Shown: one piece after another, positions 1 through 4,711 of the stretch
Numbering within the stretch: the first letter of the stretch is position 1
Layout of the letters: each line of letters begins with the position of its first letter
Origin: an uncultured Oscillospiraceae bacterium
Lineage (GTDB): Bacteria; Bacillota_A; Clostridia; Oscillospirales; Oscillospiraceae
Length of the DNA: 6,256 bases
Direction: 5' to 3'
Assembly: GCA_900770015.1 (NCBI GenBank)
Contig: CAAGIU010000419.1
Location: forward strand, 1-6,256
The notes under the pieces: generated by a model
Told to the model about the DNA's origin: nothing
Database searches by the model: none
What the model saw: only the letters and a program-made list of their open reading frames with translations
Program-made: the position numbers and the translations under genes

Positions 1-96
1 CAGGAGTCCCGGATGACACACCAGCCCTTTTGCCTGCGCGGCTCGCGCCGCCATTGTCCGCCGCGACTCGCGGTCAAATTACAATTTGCCGAGTGA
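1..96. repeat. GC-rich intergenic repeat-like segment at left edge
   Basis: No gene is supported here. Two GC-rich mini-hairpins with 5-bp stems and 3-base loops lie at 36-48 (GCGCG/CGCGC) and 61-73 (CCGCG/CGCGG). Their sequences are near-direct repeats of each other: CGCGgCTCGCG at 38-48 and CGCGaCTCGCG at 63-73. They are followed by an AT-rich imperfect palindrome, CAAATT-AC-AATTTG, at 75-88. A close copy of that core, inverted, occurs at 6143-6156. Plus-strand frame 1 is open from the window edge to a TGA at 94-96 (31 codons), but it is arginine/proline-rich and looks repeat-derived rather than like a protein end. The arrangement resembles dispersed intergenic repeats that I recall from Oscillospiraceae genomes; that resemblance is from memory and unchecked. 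Confidence 0.5.
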
Positions 97-115
97 ACAC
101 GATCATCATATTCTC

Positions 116-168
116 AAAAATAAGAAACAATGGGTTGCCGATTTTGACAACCCATTGTTCTTTTTTAT
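116..168 (-). terminator. Intrinsic terminator of the apgM-serC-serA operon, possibly bidirectional
   Basis: A perfect 12-bp stem pairs AACAATGGGTTG (126-137) with CAACCCATTGTT (148-159) around a 10-base loop. It begins 9 bases beyond the serA stop codon. Read on the minus strand, the stem is followed by a U-rich tract (TCTTATTTTT, 125-116), as expected of a Rho-independent terminator. On the plus strand the same stem is followed by TTTTTTATT (161-169), so it could also stop transcription entering from the left. Confidence 0.9.
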
Positions 169-1329
169 TCAGATGACGCGGACACGGAGGACACCTTCGA
201 TTTTCTCCAGGTCCTTCGCCACGGCGTCAGAAGCCTTGTGGTCCAGATCCAGCATGGTCACAGCGTATTCGCCCCGGCTCTTGTTCATCAGACCGGCGAT
301 GTTGATGCCCTCGGAGGCAACGGCAGTGGTGAAGCGGCTCAGGGAGTTGGGGATGTTCCGGTGCAGGATGCAGATGCGGCCCGCACTGGTGCACACGCCC
401 ATATCGCAGTTGGGGAAGTTCACCGAGTTGACGATGTTGCCGTTTTCCAGATAATTCATCACCTGATTCACGGCCATCTTTGCGCAGTTGTCCTCGGACT
501 CCTCGGTGGAGGCGCCCAAATGGGGGATGGCAATGCAGCCGGGCATATTGGCGGTCTTGTCATTGGGGAAATCGGTGACGTAGCGGGCAACCTTGCCGGA
601 GGCCAGCGCCTCGGCCATGGCATCGTCATCCACCAGCAGATCCCGGGCGAAGTTCAGGATGATGACGCCGTCCTTCATTGTGGCAATGGTCTCGGCGTTG
701 ATCATCTTGCGGGTGTCGTCCAGCAGCGGGGTGTGCAGGGAGATGATGTCGCAATTTGCAAAGATATCCTCCCGCTTGTTCACCCGGGTGATGTGGCTGT
801 CCAGATGCCAGGCTGCATCGATGGAAATGAAGGGGTCACAGCCATAGACCTCCATGCCCAGCCGGCGGGCAGCATTGGCCAGAGGGCCGCCCACGGCGCC
901 CAGGCCCACAACGCCCAGCTTCCGTCCCAGAATCTCATGGCCGGCAAACTTTGACTTGCCCTTCTCCACCTTTTTGGCCACGTCGCCTTCTGCGGCAATG
1001 GACTTGACCCAGTTGATGCCGCCCACCACATCCCGGCAGCCCAGCAGCAGGCCGCAGAGGGTGGCCTCCATGACGCTGCGGGCGTTGGCGCCGGGGGTAT
1101 TGAACACCACGATGCCCTGCTCGGCGCATTTGTCCAGCGGGATATTGTTGACGCCTGCACCGGCACGGGCCACAGCCAGCAGCTTCTCCGGAAGCTCCAG
1201 ATCATGCATTGCCGCGCTGCGGACCAGGACGGCGTCCGCATCCTTCAGTTCCTCCGTGACGGTGTAATTCTCCTTCCAAAGGGCCGTGCCCTTGGGGGAG
1301 ATTTTATTCAAATAATGTACCTGGTACAT
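169..1329 (-). CDS. serA: D-3-phosphoglycerate dehydrogenase
   Basis: This enzyme oxidises 3-phosphoglycerate to 3-phosphohydroxypyruvate with NAD, the committed step of serine synthesis, in the cytosol. The product is 386 residues: a split substrate-binding domain (about 1-95 and 280-310), an inserted Rossmann domain (about 96-279) with GLGAVG at 142-147 and the likely NAD-ribose acid D165, and a C-terminal ACT domain (about 317-386). Catalytic Arg (R229, in NFARD) and His (H270, in PHLGAST) are visible. The usual Glu of the DVFxxEP motif is not; the segment reads DFPND (253-257). The ACT domain keeps LHRN (322-325) and a GINI motif (341-344), matching positions that bind feedback serine in E. 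coli SerA, so serine inhibition is plausible. It lacks the intervening domain of long forms. It is the last gene of the operon, 35 bases after serC, with AGAGGT upstream of the ATG. The family is certain; the serine role is supported by serC next door. Confidence 0.95.
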   Translation of the reverse strand: MYQVHYLNKISPKGTALWKENYTVTEELKDADAVLVRSAAMHDLELPEKLLAVARAGAGVNNIPLDKCAEQGIVVFNTPGANARSVMEATLCGLLLGCRDVVGGINWVKSIAAEGDVAKKVEKGKSKFAGHEILGRKLGVVGLGAVGGPLANAARRLGMEVYGCDPFISIDAAWHLDSHITRVNKREDIFANCDIISLHTPLLDDTRKMINAETIATMKDGVIILNFARDLLVDDDAMAEALASGKVARYVTDFPNDKTANMPGCIAIPHLGASTEESEDNCAKMAVNQVMNYLENGNIVNSVNFPNCDMGVCTSAGRICILHRNIPNSLSRFTTAVASEGINIAGLMNKSRGEYAVTMLDLDHKASDAVAKDLEKIEGVLRVRVI

Positions 1330-1364
1330 GGGAATTACCTCTTTTCCGGTCTGTTTCTGTTTGA

Positions 1365-2447
1365 TTATCCGTTCTTCTTCTCGAAGTCGGCCATGAACTC
1401 CACCAGCGCTTCCACACCTGCTTTGGGCATGGCGTTGTAGATACTGGCCCGCATTCCGCCCACGGAACGGTGACCCTTCAGGTTCTTGAAGCCCGCCGCG
1501 TCCGCTTCCGCCACGAATTTGGCGTTCATCTCGTCACTGCCGGTGACGAAGGGAACGTTCATCAGGGAGCGGTCCTTCTTCTCCACGGTGCCGTGGAACA
1601 GGCGGCTTTCGTCCAGGAAGTCATAGAGGATGGCCGCCTTCTCCTCGTTGCGCTGCTTCATGACCTCCAGACCGCCCTGATTCAGGAGCCACTTGAAGAC
1701 CTTGCCGCAGATATAGATATTGTAGCAGGGAGGGGTATTGTACATGGAGCCGTTGTCGGCATAGGTCTTGTAGCGGAGCATGCTGGGGGTAGCCGGATAA
1801 CAATTCTCCGTAATCAGATCCTCCCGCAGGATGCCCACCACCACACCGGCAGGGCCGATGTTCTTCTGCACACCGCCATAGACAAAGCCGTATTTCGTCA
1901 CATCCATGGGCTCGGACAGGAAGCAGCTGGACACATCGGAAACCAGCATCTTCCCCTTGGTGTTGGGCAGCTGCTTGAATTTGGTGCCGTAGATGGTGTT
2001 GTTCTCGCAGATATAGACATAGTCCGCATTCTCGCTGATGGGAAGATCGGAGCAGTCGGGAATGTAGGAGAAATTCCGGTCGGCAGAGGAGGCAATGGCG
2101 TTGGCCTGGCCGTACATCTGGGCTTCCTTCCATGCCTTCTTGGCCCAGACACCGGTGATGATATAATCAGCAACGCCGTGAGGCATCAGATTCATGGGAA
2201 CCATGGCAAACTGGGTGTGGGCGCCGCCCTGCATGAACAGCACCTTATAGTTGTCGGGGATATTCAGCAGGGTGCGCAGATCCGCCTCCGCTTCGTCAAT
2301 GATCTGCTGGTATGCCTTGGAGCGGTGGCTCATCTCCATGACGGACATGCCGGTTCCCCGGTAATCCAGCATTTCGGCGGCGGCTTCCTTCAGGACTTCC
2401 TCAGGCAGCACAGCGGGGCCTGCGGAAAAATTATATACTCTGGACAT
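1365..2447 (-). CDS. serC: Phosphoserine aminotransferase
   Basis: This PLP-dependent enzyme transfers an amino group from glutamate to 3-phosphohydroxypyruvate, giving O-phosphoserine (step 2 of serine synthesis). The 360-residue product is the usual length for SerC. The N-terminal YNFSAGPAVLP (5-15), SHRS (40-43), the phosphate-loop QGGAHTQ (73-79), D171 in VSDVSS and the PLP Schiff-base lysine K195 in GGVQKNIGPAG are all in place, as is the C-terminal substrate motif GHRSVGGMRASIYN (325-338). The frame extends upstream to a TTG at 2489, but the ATG at 2447 matches the family start exactly. It also has a strong GGAGG (2459-2455) seven bases ahead, and using it avoids overlap with the preceding gene. 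It lies 16 bases after the apgM-like gene and 35 before serA, so the three are almost certainly co-transcribed. Confidence 0.97.
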   Translation of the reverse strand: MSRVYNFSAGPAVLPEEVLKEAAAEMLDYRGTGMSVMEMSHRSKAYQQIIDEAEADLRTLLNIPDNYKVLFMQGGAHTQFAMVPMNLMPHGVADYIITGVWAKKAWKEAQMYGQANAIASSADRNFSYIPDCSDLPISENADYVYICENNTIYGTKFKQLPNTKGKMLVSDVSSCFLSEPMDVTKYGFVYGGVQKNIGPAGVVVGILREDLITENCYPATPSMLRYKTYADNGSMYNTPPCYNIYICGKVFKWLLNQGGLEVMKQRNEEKAAILYDFLDESRLFHGTVEKKDRSLMNVPFVTGSDEMNAKFVAEADAAGFKNLKGHRSVGGMRASIYNAMPKAGVEALVEFMADFEKKNG

Positions 2448-2453
2448 GATAAA

Positions 2454-2460
2454 TCCTCCA
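2454..2460 (-). promoter_or_regulatory. Ribosome binding site deciding the serC start
   Basis: TGGAGGA on the minus strand lies in the 16-base gap between the apgM-like stop and serC, seven bases before the ATG at 2447. It favours this ATG over the upstream TTG at 2489, which would overlap the preceding gene and add 14 residues not expected in SerC. Confidence 0.85.
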
Positions 2461-2463
2461 TTT

Positions 2464-3666
2464 TCAGTCTTTGGCAATGAGCTTCTCAATCAGCTTGTAG
2501 CCGTGGGGTTCAAAGTTTCCGGAAGCCCGTGCCTCCTCTTCCGTGAACCGGCGCACCATTTTGCGCTGTCTGGTGCTGTCATAGAGCACATAAGGCACCG
2601 GGTCGCCGGTATGGGTGCGGATGCGGATGGGCGTGGGATGGTCGGGCAGCACCAGCATGCGGAAATCCTCTCCGGCATCCTCCATGGCCTTTTTCACCAG
2701 GGCAATCAGGCGGCTGTCCAGATACTCGATGGACTTGACCTTCTCGTGCACCTTGCCCTGGTGGCCCATCTCATCGGGGGCCTCCACATGGATATAGGCA
2801 AAATCGCAGCCATCCTTCAGTAAAGCATCAATGGCCGCCTGGGCCTTGCCCTCATAATTGGTATCGATGGAGCCGGTGGCACCCTCGACCTTGCACACCT
2901 TCATGCCTGCCCCCACGGCGATGCCCTTCAGCAGATCCACCGCAGAGATCATGGCGCCCTTCAGGCCGGTCTTTTCCTCAAAATTCTGGACCTTCGGCTT
3001 GGTACCCGCGCCCCAGAACCAGAGGGAGTTGGCCTTGTTCTTGCCGGCGGCCTTCCGGGCTTCGTTGACGGGATGGTTGTTCAGCACCGGAAAGCTCTCG
3101 CGCATCATGTTCCGCAGGACTTCCTCCTCGGGAAGATACGGTCCGATGACACTGCCCAGATGATCGTGGGGCGGCTCCAGATGGCTGACCCGGCCATGCT
3201 TCCAGACTAAGATATGGCGGTAGCTGGTGCCGGTGTAGAACCGGAAGGTGTCATTATTGAATTTTTCCCGGATGGCATCCATGAGAATGTCCGCGTCCTC
3301 CGTGGCAATTTCGCCGGAGCTGTGATCCAGAATGGTCTTTTCCTGGTAGGGCTCCTCCTCGGTCAGGGTGACGATGTTGCTGCGAAAAATCACATCGTCA
3401 TCCTCCATGGCAACACCCACGCTCAAAGCCTCCAGGGGAGATCGTCCGGAGTAGTTTGCAGCGGGATCATAGCCCAGCACAGACAGATTGGCAACATCGC
3501 TGCCGGGAGCCATACCGACCGGCACATTCTGCACCATGCCGATGATTCCCTTGCCCGCCAGTTCATCCATTACGGGGGTATTGGCTGCTTCCATGGGGGT
3601 TCTTCCGCCCAGCTCCGCAATGGGCTCATCGGCCATGCCGTCGCCCAAAACCACGATATACTTCAT
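2464..3666 (-). CDS. apgM: Archaeal-type cofactor-independent phosphoglycerate mutase (ApgM family; possible alternative phosphotransfer role)
   Basis: This 400-residue protein belongs to the alkaline-phosphatase superfamily, in the branch called archaeal-type 2,3-bisphosphoglycerate-independent phosphoglycerate mutase. It normally interconverts 2- and 3-phosphoglycerate; some bacterial members have been proposed to be homoserine kinases from gene context. Visible metal and catalytic residues are D9 (VVLGDGMADEP), the likely nucleophile S56 in APGSDVANLSVLGYDP (53-68), D298 and H302 in EAPDEMGHQGK, D342/H343 in LPDHPTP, and H352 in THTGDP. The superfamily active site therefore appears intact. 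The inserted domain covers roughly residues 100-240. It is first in an operon with serC and serA, starting at an ATG preceded by AAGGAG. Context suggests it supplies 3-phosphoglycerate for serine synthesis or acts on a phosphorylated intermediate. Family assignment is firm; the substrate is uncertain. Confidence 0.88.
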   Translation of the reverse strand: MKYIVVLGDGMADEPIAELGGRTPMEAANTPVMDELAGKGIIGMVQNVPVGMAPGSDVANLSVLGYDPAANYSGRSPLEALSVGVAMEDDDVIFRSNIVTLTEEEPYQEKTILDHSSGEIATEDADILMDAIREKFNNDTFRFYTGTSYRHILVWKHGRVSHLEPPHDHLGSVIGPYLPEEEVLRNMMRESFPVLNNHPVNEARKAAGKNKANSLWFWGAGTKPKVQNFEEKTGLKGAMISAVDLLKGIAVGAGMKVCKVEGATGSIDTNYEGKAQAAIDALLKDGCDFAYIHVEAPDEMGHQGKVHEKVKSIEYLDSRLIALVKKAMEDAGEDFRMLVLPDHPTPIRIRTHTGDPVPYVLYDSTRQRKMVRRFTEEEARASGNFEPHGYKLIEKLIAKD

Positions 3667-3694
3667 ATAGGTGTTCTCCTTGCATCTATATTCG

Positions 3695-3716
3695 TCCGTT
3701 GCCCGAGGACAACAGA
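3695..3716 (-). promoter_or_regulatory. Leader hairpin of the apgM-serC-serA transcript
   Basis: On the minus strand, TCTGTTGTCC-TC-GGGCAACGGA forms a stem of about 10 bp, including two G-U pairs, in the roughly 60-base leader between the predicted promoter and the apgM-like start. Realistically two closing bases open to leave a CTCG tetraloop. No U-tract follows, so it is not an intrinsic terminator. The leader is too short for a T-box or any riboswitch I recognise. It could stabilise the mRNA or be a protein target; its function is unknown. Confidence 0.5.
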
Positions 3717-3733
3717 TATAAATTTACTGATTA

Positions 3734-3762
3734 TAATACCACGTTTCCCTTCCAATTACAAT
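3734..3762 (-). promoter_or_regulatory. Probable promoter of the apgM-serC-serA operon
   Basis: Reading the minus strand, a -35-like TTGTAA (3762-3757), a 17-base spacer and a -10 TATTAT (3739-3734) with an upstream TGG (TGn extended -10) form a credible sigma-A promoter. Transcription would start near 3727, about 60 bases before the ATG at 3666. An overlapping TATAAT (3736-3731) has no good -35 at 17 bases and is less likely. Confidence 0.65.
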
Positions 3763-3871
3763 ATGAATATATACCAGAAAATGTGTCGAATTCCGAAAAA
3801 AAGGTATGCAACATTCCGTAGCTTTTTGTTCCCGAGTGTCAAATAATCCCATGACACAGAAAACGGCGCAC

Positions 3872-3900
3872 TTGACCGTCGTGCCATTGTGTGATAGTAT
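3872..3900 (+). promoter_or_regulatory. Probable promoter of the HIT-family gene
   Basis: TTGACC (3872-3877), a 17-base spacer and TAGTAT (3895-3900) preceded by TGA (extended -10) make a sigma-A promoter about 50 bases ahead of the ATG at 3951. It diverges from the serine operon promoter about 110 bases away. GGTCAA at 3907-3912, close to the expected start of transcription, is the inverse of the -35 TTGACC; this may be chance. Confidence 0.65.
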
Positions 3901-3950
3901 TATTTTGGTCAATATAGACAACTCTGTCATTCAGAAAGGAAGCAAAACAT

Positions 3951-4370
3951 ATGAAAGACTGCAAATGCGGTTACTGCATGGGCGGCGAGATCCTGGCGGG
4001 CTTCGGCATCAAGATCTGTGACCTCAGCGCCAGCCAGCTGATTCTCTTCAAGGAGCAGAGCCACCCCGGCCGGGTCATCGTGGCCTATAAAGATCACGTC
4101 AGCGAGCTGGTGGATATCAGCGAGGAAGACCGCAACGCCTTCTTCGCCGATGTGGCCAAAGCCGCCAACGCCGTGCACAAGGCATTCGGCCCCGATAAGG
4201 TCAACTACGGTGCCTACGGAGACGGCGGCTGCCACCTGCACTTCCATCTGGTACCCAAATACAAGGACGGCTTCGAATGGGGCACCACCTTCGCCATGAA
4301 CCCCGGCCGCGTCACCCTCAGCGATGACGAATATGAGGACATGATCCGGAAAATCAAGGACAATCTGTAA
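3951..4370 (+). CDS. HIT-family nucleotide-binding hydrolase
   Basis: This 139-residue cytosolic protein belongs to the histidine-triad superfamily, whose members hydrolyse or transfer nucleoside-phosphate groups (for example nucleoside phosphoramidates or dinucleoside polyphosphates). The hallmark HxHxHxx motif is clear: H95-L-H97-F-H99-L-V, preceded by NYGAYGDGG (85-93). An N-terminal CGYC (C6, C9) with a further Cys at C4, plus H49 in YKDH, fits the zinc site seen in many Hint-branch proteins. Length and layout are close to Hint-type (about 110-140 residues). The natural substrate cannot be named. The ATG at 3951 follows AAAGGAAG at a suitable distance. The gene is a single transcription unit with its own promoter and terminator, divergent from the serine operon, and nothing suggests a functional link to either neighbour. 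Confidence 0.92.
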   Translation: MKDCKCGYCMGGEILAGFGIKICDLSASQLILFKEQSHPGRVIVAYKDHVSELVDISEEDRNAFFADVAKAANAVHKAFGPDKVNYGAYGDGGCHLHFHLVPKYKDGFEWGTTFAMNPGRVTLSDDEYEDMIRKIKDNL

Positions 4371-4380
4371 AACACAGCAG

Positions 4381-4416
4381 AAAACCACGACAGGCAAACG
4401 CTTGTCGTGGTTTTTT
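4381..4416 (+). terminator. Intrinsic terminator of the HIT-family gene
   Basis: A stem of 12 to 14 bp, AACCACGACAGG (4383-4394) with CTTGTCGTGGTT (4401-4412) and one G-U pair, closes a 6-base loop and runs straight into six T residues (4411-4416). It lies 10 bases after the stop codon and separates the HIT gene from the next promoter only 5 bases further on. Confidence 0.95.
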
Positions 4417-4420
4417 ATTC

Positions 4421-4449
4421 TTGACAAAGCTCCTGTTCCATAGTATGAT
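4421..4449 (+). promoter_or_regulatory. Strong promoter of the AbrB-like/glycosyltransferase operon
   Basis: A perfect -35 TTGACA (4421-4426), exactly 17 bases of spacer and TATGAT (4444-4449, 5 of 6 matches) form the best promoter in the window. The start of transcription should fall near 4456, within the centre or right half of the inverted repeat at 4442-4468. This implies a strong promoter held in check by a repressor. Confidence 0.88.
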
Positions 4450-4468
4450 TTATATAACAAATCATACT
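4442..4468. promoter_or_regulatory. Candidate operator: perfect 10-bp inverted repeat over the -10
   Basis: AGTATGATTT (4442-4451) and AAATCATACT (4459-4468) are perfect inverted copies separated by 7 bases, giving a 17-base centre-to-centre spacing, suited to a dimer. The left arm contains the whole -10 element, and the right arm ends just before the AGGAGG of the AbrB-like gene. Binding would block RNA polymerase. The obvious ligand is the AbrB-like protein encoded 16 bases downstream, but this is inference. Confidence 0.75.
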
Positions 4469-4484
4469 TTCAGGAGGAAATCAT

Positions 4485-4697
4485 ATGAACAACTTCCCGT
4501 CAGGTAAATATGCATGGACGGTCACTGTGGGTGAGAAGGGGCAATTTGTCATCCCCAAGCAGGCCCGGGAGCTGTTTGACATCAAGCCCGGGGACACCCT
4601 GATCCTTCTGGGGGACATTGAACGGGGCATTGCCATTCCGCCCAAAGCCGCCTTCGAAGCCATCCACAACCGCATCTTCGACACCGAAAGCAAATAA
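4485..4697 (+). CDS. AbrB/MazE/SpoVT-family DNA-binding regulator
   Basis: This 70-residue protein is almost entirely a SpoVT-AbrB swapped-hairpin domain (about 10-55). The family signature is visible as TVGEKGQFVIPKQARELFDIKPGDTLILLGD (14-44): the GxKGQxxIPKxxR core, the LxxKPGD turn, then a final strand (GIAI, 48-51). A short helical tail (53-70) follows. Such proteins bind DNA as dimers or tetramers. It is long enough to be a stand-alone regulator and is not obviously an antitoxin, since the next gene is a glycosyltransferase rather than a toxin. The ATG at 4485 has an ideal AGGAGG (4472-4477). It is first in a two-gene operon, with 14 bases to the next start, under a promoter overlapped by a perfect inverted repeat. 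This suggests autorepression and control of the glycosyltransferase, with any inducer unknown. Confidence 0.92.
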   Translation: MNNFPSGKYAWTVTVGEKGQFVIPKQARELFDIKPGDTLILLGDIERGIAIPPKAAFEAIHNRIFDTESK

Positions 4698-4703
4698 AGG
4701 AGG
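4696..4703 (+). promoter_or_regulatory. Ribosome binding site of the glycosyltransferase gene
   Basis: AAAGGAGG overlaps the stop codon of the AbrB-like gene (TAA, 4695-4697) and lies 8 bases before the ATG at 4712. This fixes the start and indicates tightly coupled expression of the two genes. Confidence 0.85.
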
Positions 4704-4711
4704 CCCGTTCC

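Noticed and set aside
238..954. Long plus-strand open frame of 238 codons opposite serA
   Set aside because: It is fully antisense to a clear serA. Its Gly/His/Val-rich composition is typical of the reverse frame of a GC-rich gene, and it resembles no family I know.
1470..2480. Plus-strand open frame of 336 codons opposite serC
   Set aside because: It lies antisense to serC with its conserved motifs. The length reflects GC-rich codon use rather than a second gene.
2448..2489. Upstream TTG start for serC adding 14 residues
   Set aside because: It overlaps the preceding gene, lacks a ribosome binding site and does not fit the SerC N-terminus, whereas the ATG at 2447 has an ideal site.
3214..3846. 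Plus-strand open frame of 210 codons running over the apgM-like start and the intergenic region
   Set aside because: It is antisense to the 5' part of the apgM-like gene and reads through both the leader and the probable promoter; no conserved motif is seen.
3724..3930. Minus-strand frame of 68 codons in the divergent intergenic region
   Set aside because: It covers both predicted promoters and has no recognisable domain. The AT-rich region is better explained as regulatory.
3927..4460. Minus-strand open frame of 177 codons over the HIT gene and terminator
   Set aside because: It is antisense to the HIT gene and passes through a strong terminator and promoter; its composition is that of a shadow frame.
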